Numbered from the stretch's first letter, positions 11,597 through 22,064 are shown. The stretch: 64,000 nt of DNA from Mercurialis annua (GCF_937616625.2 NC_065576.1:31088628-31152627); one strand, 5' to 3'. Notes: generated by a model not told the origin, from the letters alone. Program-made: numbers and translations.

Positions 11597-11930
11597 ATGC
11601 GATATTCCGTGGCACGACGCGTTAGAGAGACTTGTGACGCGACATACACAATAACTACCTTATCTTTGTTGTTAACAGTCGATTTGCCCGCTGCTGTAAT
11701 CAACCCTTTAGCTCCTTTCCCTGGCATTTTCTTTCCATTTTCTTTGTTGTTAAGATGCGACATTCCGCGGCACGACGCGTTAGAGAGACTTGTGACTCGA
11801 CATAAGCATGGTAATCGTAACGACGCGTTAAATAGATTTGAAATGCGACATACTAATCAATTGTCGCTTTTAACACTTTGCGTAATATACCCTAACCATA
11901 CTTTGATAATAGGAACGACACATTAACTTC
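11597..11930 (+). repeat. Units of the 98/147-bp repeat family around a histone fragment
   Basis: Two copies of a segment (ATGCGA, ATTCCG, GGCACGACGCGTTAGAGAGA, CTTGTGAC) start at 11597 and 11754, with the H2A.Z-like fragment between them. More decayed units run to 11930 (GCGTAATATACCCTAACCAT). The 109-codon open frame at 11597-11926 is an accident of these repeats. Confidence 0.7.
11659..11727 (-). pseudogene. Histone H2A.Z-like first-exon fragment
   Basis: Read on the minus strand, 23 codons give MPGKGAKGLI, then TAAGKSTV, then NNKDK. This fits the N-terminal tail of plant H2A.Z (M-x-GKG-x-KGL followed by a K/D-rich stretch before the histone fold). The codons are followed by GTAGTTATTG, a possible splice donor, so only exon 1 is present. 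No histone fold follows, so it cannot make a histone. A short A-rich leader precedes the ATG. The identification rests on a short motif. Confidence 0.45.
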
Positions 11931-12013
11931 ATAATTGGATAATAGGGAGATTAGTATGCCGCTGAGTGACGCAATCGATAACTTCATAATTGGATAATAG
12001 GGAGATTAGTATG
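11925..12013 (+). repeat. Direct duplication of a 34-bp segment
   Basis: AACTTCATAATTGGATAATA followed by GGGAGATTAGTATG occurs at 11925-11958 and 11980-12013, separated by about 21 bp. It sits at the border between the 98-bp repeat zone and a satellite array. Confidence 0.8.
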
Positions 12014-12345
12014 GATTTGAAACAAAACGTTATGAAACAAATCCAAGCGTTTCACCTTTTTAGCAATTTAAACCAAATGTTTACAAACGTTACAAAAAAA
12101 TTACATTTCACATTTTTAGCGATTTAAGCCAAACGTTTACAAACGATACGAAACAAATCCAAGTGTATCACCTTTTTAGCAATATAAGCCATACATTTAT
12201 AAATGTAACAAAAAAATTACATTTCACATTTTTAGCGATTTAAGCCAAATGTTTACAAACGATACGAAACAAATCCAAGTGTATCACCTTTTTAGCAATA
12301 TAAGCCATACGTTTACAAATGTAACGAAACAAATCCAATCGTTTG
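12014..12345 (-). repeat. 60-bp satellite array, minus orientation, about 5.5 units
   Basis: Minus-sense units (CCTTTTTAGCAATTTAAACC and ACGAAACAAATCCAAG words). A two-unit block (TTACATTTCACATTTTTAGC and its neighbour) is repeated almost identically at 12109 and 12216, showing a local 120-bp higher-order repeat. The array runs into the transporter fragment at its right edge. Confidence 0.95.
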
Positions 12346-12366
12346 GGACATATAATATATTCTTTG

Positions 12367-12771
12367 AGTGAATATAAATCGCTACGGTTATTACATAACC
12401 AATCCAGCCATTTGAGACTGCCCAGTAAACAGCGCAGGCAATTGAGGATGCTACGATTAACACCAACAATCCAATAAGCTTCTTTCTGTCAACATTCAGC
12501 GTCTCATTAGTCACATAGTATCGTCTCACCAGCAATGCAAGAGCCACAAGAGAAAATATGAAAAGGGTGGAGATAGACAAGAGGTTTGCCAAAACATCAA
12601 GGCTTGTGAAGAAAGCAACAATACAATTTGCTACAGTCATGCAAACTGTGGCAATCACTGGGGTGCCAATTCTTTTATTGACGGAAGCAAGTATAGGCGG
12701 GGCCATGTGGGTTTTGCCGATATGAGTGAAATATCGAGATTGTCCGAGCACATTAGTTAGCAAAACTGTCA
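12367..12771 (-). pseudogene. CAT transporter gene fragment, 3' half of coding exon
   Basis: About 405 bp on the minus strand matches 58795-59193 of the transporter gene at high identity. It encodes the TTVLLTNVLGQSRYFTHI to GWIGYVITV region (residues about 360-489 counted from the upstream ATG). The frame is intact within the fragment, with a few changes (R to K after HIG, Y to N in MTVAYC, S to A in CIVSFF, G to V in LLGLIV). It then reads into satellite and ends. There is no N-terminus or first half, so it cannot transport. Lying opposite in sense to the full gene, a transcript of the plus strand here would be antisense to transporter mRNA. Confidence 0.93.
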
Positions 12772-12773
12772 TT

Positions 12774-13110
12774 TACTAATCTAGGGAATTTTAATATAAG
12801 CCCTATTTTCTAGGAGAAACACCATGGCTAACTTCATTAACATGTATCTATATTTTAAGATACGAAAATGAACCTCCGGCTACCGGTCATTCCGTCGCGC
12901 ATTCGCATTTATTTGTTAACTAACTTCATTAACATGTAAAGCGTTGCGCCCCCGATGCCTCTAATCATTGGCTTTACCTAAGGATAAATGTTCAACAGCA
13001 TGCCTTATATATAACCATATCGTAATCCAGAGTAATCATGCCAAATATAAATAATCAAATATATCGACAATCCTAAAGTTTAATATCAAATGTAATAATT
13101 AAACTAGTTC
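12774..13110 (-). repeat. Inverted copy of chimeric block 6781-7105
   Basis: It contains, in reverse, the same order of pieces as 6781-7105: LTR 3' end, AACAAATAAATGCG linker, CAT shard (12850-12905, matching 58097-58150), ATGTTAATGAAGTTAGCC, and TTTCTCCTAGAAAATAGGGC. The shared junctions mean the patchwork formed once and was then duplicated as a unit. Confidence 0.88.
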
Positions 13111-13117
13111 TACTGCG

Positions 13118-13330
13118 GTTATTACTAAACAAATCCAAACGTTTCACCTTTTTAGCGATTTAGCCAAACATTTACAAAGGTAACGAAACAAAGCCAAATG
13201 TTTCACTTTTTTAGCGATTTAAGACAAATGTTTACAAACGTTACGAAACAAATCCAAACGTTTCACCTTTTTATCGATTTAAGCCAAACGTTTAAAATAT
13301 AACGAAACCAATCCAAACGTTTAAAACGAT
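13118..13330 (-). repeat. 60-bp satellite array, minus orientation, about 3.5 units
   Basis: Minus-sense units with CACCTTTTTAGCGATTTA and ACAAACGTTACGAAACAAAT words, ending in a unit where AAACGTTTAAAACGATACC departs from register. 13331-13608 to the right is AT-rich DNA without a recognised feature. Confidence 0.95.
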
Positions 13331-14752
13331 ACCTAGTCATTTGATAATAAAAAATTATTATATCATTCTATCCAAATAGATTTTATTTTCATTATTATTT
13401 TTTTAATCGTGTAGTCTTAATATCTTTATTTTTTTTACTGTAATTGGGATTCCACTAGTTATTAGAGGGGTGATATTGTATTATACCTATAAAAATAAAA
13501 ACTAAAAATATATTGAGACGAGAAAAATTCAATTGTGATTTATGACAAATAATTCTGAATTGAAAATGAGAAAAAGATGTAAAATAGAATCCAATAAAAT
13601 AGCAACAAAACCATTAAAACATATATCACAACTAAAAACAACTTCAGAACGGAGAGATTCACCACCAAAATAACTCTGGAACGGAAAAATTTATTCAAAC
13701 AAACCTAGAAAAAGCATAAAATATGAACAGAAGGATGAGAAAACAGTGGAATTCCGGTCTTAAATCGAAAAATCACCGCTTCCCAACCAAGAAATTAAGC
13801 AGTGAGAAAGCGATGAAAAGAAAAAAAGATTCTAGAGAGAAGTCGGTACACAATTTTATTATTCTTTAAAAGTAGTTAAATGTTATAGTATAGTATTAAA
13901 AATCTATATCTATACTATAATATAATCTTGAACTTCAAATTAATTTTGACAAGTGGATCGATTATAAATTGCCATGTCGCAATTACTCATTTAAAATTGA
14001 TTTATTATTTTATTAAAAAATCTAATAATTAATATTTTTTAAGTTATGAAATACGAAAAGTTAAAACTTGCACTAATTAAATTTATTTCATAACTTATAA
14101 ATATTAATAGCATAGAAAAACTCTTAGTATTTTATAACTTATAAACATGGAAAAAGAAACTCTTCAAATTTCATCGCCATCAAATTTATAAAATTCTATA
14201 AGTCTAAATTTAAATTAAATTTTATTTTATTTTTTTATTTTTAATATATAATAATATAAAAAATATTTTATTTCTCATAATTTAAAAATACATCCTATTG
14301 AATAGTACATATTTTAAAATAATATTATAAGAATTAAAAAATTAAATGATGAGAATTAAAATATTTTTATTTTATTATATGCTAAAAATATGAATAATCT
14401 ATACACTAAATTTAGTTAATTAAAATTTAAAGTTATAGAATTTTATAAATGTGATGGTTATAAAATTTGAAGAGTTTCTATTTATGTTTATAAGTTATAA
14501 AATATTAAGAATTTTTAAATTTTATTAACATTTATAGGTTATGAAATCAAATGTATTAAATAATTTTTTTTAACTTTTCATATTTTTAAAAATAAGTTTT
14601 GTATAATATCTAACTTTTCATATTTTTTAATTAATTACAACTTTTTTATCGTGAAATATATAAGTGTATATATATATATATATAAATCCATGCACACATA
14701 TTTAATTATAAACAAACATGGTTTTTTTAGAGTTTCTTATATCTATTTTTTT

Positions 14753-14951
14753 GGATTGGGATTCTCTCAAGTTCAAATGAACTTGAGGGGGTCATGTTCA
14801 CGATCTACACCGTTCATTGTCAATAAATGGTGTAAATTAATTTGATTAAAATTGTACTTTTTTGATCTACACCGTTAATTTTATAATGAACGGTGTAGAT
14901 CGTGAACATGACCCCCTCAAGTTCAAAATGAACTTGAGAGAATCCCAATCC
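14753..14951. mobile_element. Foldback MITE nested in the Helitron
   Basis: Long terminal inverted repeats of about 65 bp start GGATTGGGATTCTCTCAAGT and end with the complement ACTTGAGAGAATCCCAATCC (one base different inside). Each arm carries a second small palindrome, CAAGTTCA-AATGAACTTG. The flanks ATTTTTTT on both sides suggest an 8-bp target duplication, pointing to hAT-like mobilisation, although the T-run makes this ambiguous. It has no coding capacity. Confidence 0.85.
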
Positions 14952-15191
14952 ATTTTTTTCTATTTTTTCATACTTTTTTTTTCATACTTGATATTGTCTC
15001 ATGCAACTTTTTTCCGCAATAAAAGAGTTTTTAATCATTCATAACGAAGTACGCTTGAAGTAAGTATCGTCTATCTTTTTAATATTGTTTAATTTATGTG
15101 TATGGTTGTTGTTGCTGTATTTTAATTTATTTTAGTGACATGTGACCTAACTTGCTAAATAATTCAAAGAAACGAGGATTGAATGTCATTG

Positions 15192-15193
<2 letters not shown>

Positions 15194-15254
<61 letters not shown>
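15194..15254. repeat. (TA)n microsatellite
   Basis: About 30 uninterrupted TA dinucleotides inside the Helitron. Confidence 0.97.
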
Positions 15255-15257
<3 letters not shown>

Positions 15258-16261
15258 CATGAACCATACAATCGTAATTATATGATTTCAATGATAATGT
15301 TGATCTTATGAGGTTCATCAAAACAATTTAATAACATAAAAGATTTTATGTTTTGAATTGAATTGATTTAATGTTGACAATTATTTTCCATCAAATGTCT
15401 TTTTTATTCATTTATATGACATATCTCTTATTTTTTTAATTATATTTAAAAAAACAGTATGTTAATAAAAAAATTGATTATGAATTTTAAATGTTTAATT
15501 ATAATATTATTAATATGAAATATTTTTGAAATTCAATAAAAGTAATTAAAATTTAATCTTATTAAATTTTTTATTATTTTGGTCATGAAATTTAATGAAT
15601 TTCAGTTAAAATTTAATAAAATTTCCTTAAAGTTTATGAGTAGTTCTAATTTATGTTTAAAAGGTATGAAGTATGACGAATTTTTATTAATATATTAAAT
15701 ATATGAAATTTGAAGAATTTTTATTATATTTAAAACTTATGAAATTTATCATGTTTATAAATTATGATATAGAGAATTTTTTTTTAAATTATTAAAATCA
15801 CCCGCGCAACGCGCGGGCATCGACCTAGTTAAATATAAGATAGAATGTATAATGTATCAAATTCATATCTTAATACTATAGTATAACATTTTATCATCCT
15901 ATTTTAAAGGAACAATAAATGATCTAATTTGCCCACTTGATATTTTTTGAGTAATTAAACCTTGTTTAAGTATAGAGTTTAGATCAGTTTTTTATTTGTT
16001 ACAAATGACGAGGCAAATGCCTAAAGCAAACTAAGAACTAACATCCCTACTATATAGACTTAAGTGGTAATTTTCACCTTCAACTTGTAAGCAATGGGCA
16101 ATTAACATATAAATTAATTTTGTGGGCAAATTAGTCACGAACTTGATACTTATGGGCAATTAATCCCGTTTGGAAAAATTAGTTTACAAGTTGAGAGAGT
16201 AAATTGCCAATTTAGGGAACAATTAGCGATTCATGGGATATTTGCTTTATAAACCAAAAAT

Positions 16262-17005
16262 CTCTAAAAAGGTGAAACGTTTGGATTTATTTCGTAATGT
16301 TTATAAATGTTTGACTTAAATCACTAAAAAGGTAAAACGTTTAGATTTGTTTTTTAACGTTTTAAACGTTTGGATTGGCTTTGCAACGTTTTAAATGTTT
16401 GGCTTAAATTGCTAAAAAGGTGAAAATTTGAATTTGTTTCGTAACCTTTGTAAACGTTTGGCTTAAATCGCTAAAAAGTGAAACGTTTGTATTGGTTTTG
16501 TAGCATTTGTAAACGTTTGGCTTAAATCGCTAAAAAGGTGAAACGTTTAGTTTTAATTCGTAAAGTTTGTAAACATATGGCTTAAATCGCTAAAATGGTA
16601 AAACATTTGGCTTTGTTTCGTTACCTTTGTAAACGTTTGGCTTAAATCGCTAAAAAGGTGAAACATTTGGTTTTGTTTCGTAACGTTTGTAGACGTTTGG
16701 CTTAAATTGCTAAAAAGATGAAACGCTTGGATTTGTTTCGTAACGTTACTAAACGTTTGGCTTAAATTGCTAAAAAGGTGAAACATTTGGATTTGTTTCA
16801 TAACCTTTGTAAACATTTGGCTAGAACGCTAAAAAGGTGAAACGTTTGGATTTTTTCCATAACGTTTGTAAACGTTTGGCTTAAATCGCTAAAAATAAGA
16901 AATGTAATTTTTTTTGTAACGTTTGTAAACGTTTGGTTTAAATTGCTAAAAAGGTGAAACGCTTGGATTTGTTTCGTAACATTTACAAATAAATATAAAA
17001 AACGA
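16262..17005 (+). repeat. 60-bp satellite array, plus orientation, about 12 units
   Basis: The units are in exact 60-bp register over much of 16570-16800. Near 16340-16420 two shortened units (AACGTTTTAAACGTTTGGAT) occur; the same variant order recurs at 20930-21010, so blocks of several units have been copied. The minus-strand frame 16553-16816 reads as a 20-residue repeat (VTKQIQAFHLFSNLSQT type) and is not a gene. Confidence 0.96.
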
Positions 17006-17067
17006 TTGGATTTGTTTCGTTACATTTAATAGACCCAAATTTGTTTGTAATCGTTACGTATATTAAT

Positions 17068-17440
17068 TTTAGATTTTAAAATTAAATTAGACGATTAGGG
17101 TTTTATTTCAGAAGGAAGTTCTGTCAAAGGAGGACTATGCTTATATAAAAGCAATCACTTTCCATCATTATTTATAATTTCATGTTTATGCAGTCACGTT
17201 TTTCTATTAATTGATTATCAAAAACTGCGAAATCCAGGTACGCCGTGTTCTTTATCTTATGTTAAATTGGTGTTAATTCTTCTTTATTTTATGTTAAATA
17301 AATTGGTGTTAATTCTTGTTTATTTTATGTTAAATTGGTGTTAATTCTTCACTCGCTCCATTATCAGCCGTTTTCTTTTTCCTATGTTATATTCTCTTTG
17401 ATTCTGCTACTGTGTAAATTACTTTTAATCACTAGTCATA
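17068..17440 (+). repeat. Copy of CAT promoter, leader and start of intron (copy 1)
   Basis: Matches 55535-55910 upstream of the transporter gene almost base for base. It includes TATATAAAA (17142-17150), CATGTTTATGCAGTCACG, the probable splice donor AATCCAG|GTACGCCG (17237/17238) and the GTTAAATTGGTGTTAATTC triplication. It has no downstream coding exon; it is joined directly to an inverted LTR piece at about 17440. Confidence 0.92.
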
Positions 17441-17997
17441 ACAAATAACCCTAGGTAACTATAAACGACCTCAACAAAAAAACTAATTACCAACAAATAC
17501 CCATAAGAACAAATAGCAGCAAAACAGAAGGGATGGCAGCAACAAATCAAAAGAATGGCAGCAAAATTGTATTCGAAACGGCGAAATGGAACGGCAATGA
17601 ACGGAGGAATCTTTACGTACCTTAATCGCTTTCGAAACTTAGCGATGATAGAGCTCGCTGAGTTGGTGTGGATCGACAAAGAACAATCGAAATATATCTA
17701 AAACAATAAGCTAGAAATCAAGAACCGTATTTGACGTTATCGAAACGAAGAATAATGAAGAAAGTTGAAGGATTTCTTACCAAAGCTAATGAACGGAACG
17801 AACGAAGGTAGATGATTGATTAGATTTCTTTGATCTCAGAATGCTTAGAAGGATGGCGGCTATGTTTGTTTAATGAAGAAGTTTTAGTTTTAGAAAATTT
17901 GAAACGTAACTTAACAGGATGTTTAAATAGAGGAAAAAGAAAGGCTAAGAAGAAATGAAGGCCGAGGCACGATACTTAAGGATATAAACAAGGTGAT
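17441..17997 (-). mobile_element. Inverted fragment of the solo LTR
   Basis: About 555 bp is the reverse complement of roughly 4885-5436 (CGATCCACACCAACTCAGCG region, TATA-like CTCTATTTAAACATCC included), with scattered substitutions and one indel. Both ends are cut off inside the LTR and are joined to a transporter-leader copy and to satellite, so it arrived by rearrangement and not by transposition. Confidence 0.88.
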
Positions 17998-20900
17998 TGG
18001 TTTTGCAACGTTTTCAACGTTTGGATTTGTTTCCTAACTTTGTAAACGTTTGGCTTATATCGCTAAAAAGGTGAAACGTTTTGATTTTTTTGTAACGTTT
18101 TAAACGTTTGGATTGGTTTTGTAAAATTTTAAACGTTTGACTTAAATTGCTAAAAAGGTGAAACGTTTGGAATTTTTCCTAACGTTTGTAAACGTTTGGC
18201 TTAAATCGCTAAAAAGGGGAAACGTTTGGATTTTTTTCGTAACGTTTGTAAACATTTGGCTTCAATCGCAAAAAAAGGGAAACGTTTAGATTTGTTTCGT
18301 AATGTTTGTAAACGTTTAAAACGCTACAAAACAAATCCAAATGTTTTACCATTTTAGCAATTTAAGCCAAACGTTTACAAACTTTACGAATTAAAACTAA
18401 ACGTTTCACCTTTTTAGCGATTTAAGCCAAACGTTTACACACGTTACGAAACAAATCCAAACGTTTCCCCTTTTTAGCGATTTAAGCCAAACGTTTACAA
18501 AGGTTACGAAACAAATCTAAATGTTTCACCTTTTTAGCAATTTAAGCCAAACATTTAAAACGTTGCAAAGCCAATCCAAACGTTTAAAACGTTAAGAAAC
18601 AAATCTAAACGTTTTACCTTTTTAGTGATTTAAGTCAAACATTTACATACATTACAAAATAAATCCAAACGTTTCACCTTTTTAGAGATTTAAGCCAAAC
18701 ATTTACACACGTTACGAAAAAAACCGAACGTTTCACCTTTTTTGCGATTTAAGCCAAACGTTTCACCTTTTTAGCGATTTAAGCCAAACGTTTACAAACG
18801 TTACGAAACAAATCCAAACATTTCACATTTTCAGCGATTTAAGCCAAACGTTTACAAACGTTACGAAACAAATCCATACGTTTCACCTTTTTAGCGATTT
18901 AAGCCAAACGTTTACAAATGTTACGAAACAAATCCAAACGTTTCACCTTTTTAGCGATTTAAGCCAAACGTTTACAAACGTTTACAAACGTTGCGAAACA
19001 AATCCAAACGTTTAAAACTTTACTAAACAAATCCAAACGTTTCACCTTTTTAGCGATTTAAATCAAACGTTTACAAAGGTAACGAAACAAAGCCAAAGGT
19101 TTCAACTTTTTAGCGATTTAAGCCAAACGTTTACAAACGTTACGAAACAAATCCAAACGTTTCCCCTTTTTAGCGAATTAAGCCAAACGTTTAAAACATT
19201 ACGAAAAAAACCAAATGTTTCACCTTCTTAGCAATTTAAGCCAAACGTTTTACCTTTTTAGCGATTTAAGCCAAACGTTTACAAACGTTACAAAACAAAT
19301 CCCAACGTCTAAAATGTTACGAAACAAATGCAAACGTTTCAAATTTTTAGCCATTTAAGCCAAACGTTTCACATTTTCAGTAATTTATGCCAAACGTTTA
19401 CGAACTTTACGAAACAAATCTCGTTCAGAACTTTGCAAAACAAATCCAAACGTTTCACCTTTTTAGCGATTTACGCCAAATTTTTACAAACGTTACGAAA
19501 CAAAGCCAAACGTTTAACCTTTTTAGCGATTTAAGCCAAACGTTTACAAACGTTGCGAAACAAATCCAAACGTTTGGCTTATATCGCTTAAAACGGGAAA
19601 TGTTTAGTTTTGTTAACGTTTGTAAACGTGTGGCTTAAATTGCTAAAATGGTGAAACGTTTAGATTTGTTTTGTAAAGTTTTGAACGTTTGGATTGGTTT
19701 CGTACCGTTTGTAAAAGTTTGGCTTAAATCACTAACAATTTGAAATGTTTAGATTCGTTTCGTAACGTTTGTAAATGTTTTGCTTAATTCGCTAAAAATG
19801 TGAGCGTTTGGATTTGTTTCGTAACGTTTGTAAACGTTTGGCTTAAATTGCTAAACACGAGAAATGTTTGGATTTGTTTCGTAACGTTTGTAAACGTTTG
19901 GCTTAAATCGCTAAAAAGGTGAAACATTTGGATTTGTTTCGTAACGTTTGTAAACGTTTCACTTTTTTAGCGATTTAAGCAAAACGTTTACAAACGTACA
20001 AAATAAATCCGAAAGTTTCTCCTTTTAAGCCAAACGTTTACAAATGATTAAAAACAAATCCAAGCGTTTCCCCTTTTTAGCAATTTATTCCAAACGTTTA
20101 CAAACGTTACGAAATAAAACCAAATCTTTCACGTTTTTAGCGATTTAAGCCAAACGTTTACAAACGTTACGAAACAAATCCAAACATTTCTCGTTTTTAG
20201 CAATTTAAGCCAAACGTTTGCAAACGTTACGAAACAAATCCAAACGATTCACCTTTTTAGCGATTTAAGCCAAACGTTTACAAACGTTAACAAAACTAAA
20301 CATTTCCCCTTTAAAGCGATATAAGTCAAACGTTTGGATTTGTTTCGCAACGTTTGGCTTAAATCGCTAAAAAGGTTAAACGTTTGGCTTTGTTTCGTAA
20401 CGTTTGTAAAAGTTTGGCGTAAATCGCTAAAAAGGTGAAACATTTGGATTTGTTTTGCAAAGTTCTGAACGAGATTTGTTTCGTAACGTTCGTAAACGTT
20501 TGGCATAAATCACTGAAAATGTGAAACGTTTGGCTTAAATGGCTAAAAATTTGAAACGTTTGCATTTGTTTCGTAACATTTTAGACGTTGGGATTTGTTT
20601 TGTAACGTTTGTAATCGTTTAGCTTAAATCGCTAAAAAGGTAAAACGTTTGGCTTAAATTGCTAAGAAGGTGAAACATTTGGTTTTTTTCGTAATGTTTT
20701 AAACGTTTGGCTTAATTCGCTAAAAAGGTGAAACGTTTGGATTTGTTTCGTAATGTTTGTAAACTAATCTAGTTTCACCTTTTTAGCGATTTAAGCCAAA
20801 CGTTTAAAACTTTACTAAACAAATCCAAACGTTTCACCTTTTTAGCGATTTAAGCCAAACGTTTACAAAGGTAACGAAACAAAGCCAAAGGTTTCACTTT

Positions 20901-21735
20901 TTTGTTTGACTTAAATCACTAAAAAGGTAAAACGTTTAGATTTGTTTCTTAACGTTTTAAACGTTTGGATTGGTTTTGCAACGTTTTAAATGTTTGGCTT
21001 AAATTGCTAAAAAGGTGAAATATTTGGATTTGTTTCGTAACCTTTGTAAACGTTTGGCTTAAATCGCTAAAAAGTGAAACGTTTGTATTGGTTTTGTAGC
21101 ATTTGTAAATGTTTGGCTTAAATCGCTAAAAAGGTGAAACGTTTAGTTTTAATTCGTAAAGTTTGTAAACGTATGGCTTAAATCGCTAAAATCGTAAAAC
21201 ATTTGGATTTGTTTCGTAGCCTTTTAAACGTTTGGATTGGTTTTTCAACGTTTTCAACGTTTGGATTTGTTTCCTAACTTTGTAAACGTTTGGCTTATAT
21301 CGCTAAAAAGATGAAACGTTTGGATTTTTTTTGTAACGTTTTAAACGTTTGGATTGGTTTTGTAACGTTTGTAAACGTTTGGCTTAAATCGCTAAAAAGG
21401 TGAAATGTTTGGATTTTTTTCGTAACGTTTGTAAACATTTGGCTTCAATCGCAAAAAAAAGGGAAATGTTTAGATTTGTTTCGTAATGTTTGTAAACGTT
21501 TGGCATAAATCGTCAAAGATGTGAAACGTTTGGATTTGTTTAGTAACGTTTGTAAACATTTGTCTTAAATCGCTTAAAATGTGAAACGTTTAGATTAGTT
21601 TCGTAACGTTTGTAAACGTTTGGCCTAAATCGCTGATAAGATGAAACGTTAAGATTTGTATCGTACATTTGTAAACGTTTGACTTAAGTCGCTAAAAAGG
21701 TTAAACGTTTGGCTTTGTTTCGTAACGTTTGGCTT
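17998..21735. repeat. Largest 60-bp satellite block, seven segments of alternating orientation
   Basis: Segments by eye are: plus 17998-18312, minus 18313-19570, plus 19571-19955, minus 19956-20330, plus 20331-20765, minus 20770-20900, plus 20905-21735. The first four switches fall on an AAACGTTT palindrome (18310, 19568, 19952, 20328). Arms 19131-19640 and 20255-20764 are inverted copies about 510 bp long. The sequence at 20920-21240 repeats the unit order of 16320-16620, a higher-order repeat. Open frames here (19328-19638, 20249-20565) encode only 20-residue satellite repeats. Confidence 0.95.
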
Positions 21736-21813
21736 TTTAGCGACTATCAGTCCCAAACATTCTTCAATAATATCGTTATGTACTTACACAATTCGTTATA
21801 GATTTTTGGTTTA

Positions 21814-22064
21814 TAAATTCACTCAAAGAAAAAATTTATTCAAGATGAAACAATGATTATTTATTCCAAAATTTATGTAGAATATTTTTCGTATCAAATT
21901 AGGTTTTTCCATGGATGTATATTTTAATTAAAAATAAAAGAAATAAGTAAAAAAAATAAGATATGCGCAAATTGAGCTATTATCTCATTATAAAATCATC
22001 AAAACAGAAACAATTGAGGTGTATCAAAAATCAAAATAAAAGATATCTTAGGAATATATTATAA
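21814..22064 (+). repeat. Copy of distal CAT upstream region (copy 2)
   Basis: About 250 bp matches 55290-55538 (AACAATGATTATTTATTCCA, AGATATGCGCAAATTGAGCT, AAGATATCTTAGGAATAT). It stops just before the part that carries the TATA box. The right side continues into the second copy of the segmental duplication. Confidence 0.92.

Larger units (their letters stand above)
13903..15828 (+). mobile_element. Non-autonomous Helitron, 1926 bp
   Basis: The 5' end is TCTATATCTATACTATAA, starting with the TC typical of Helitrons. The 3' end has a stem-loop CCCGCGC-AAC-GCGCGGG (15801-15817), then 7 nt, then CTAG (15825-15828). It lies precisely between A and T, as Helitrons insert, with no target duplication. 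The duplicate locus at 22387/22388 reads AAAAA|TTAAATATAAG and is the empty site. There is no Rep/helicase frame, so movement would need an autonomous partner. It carries a nested MITE and a TA microsatellite. Confidence 0.95.
13609..16055 (+). repeat. Segmental duplication, copy 1 (holds the Helitron)
   Basis: 13609-13902 and 15829-16055 are contiguous in the second copy at 22094-22615, differing by scattered substitutions. The interruption is exactly the Helitron at 13903-15828. No gene is visible in the duplicated DNA. 16056-16261 continues as unassigned DNA (GGGCAATTAA and GGGCAAATTAGTC words repeated). Confidence 0.9.
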
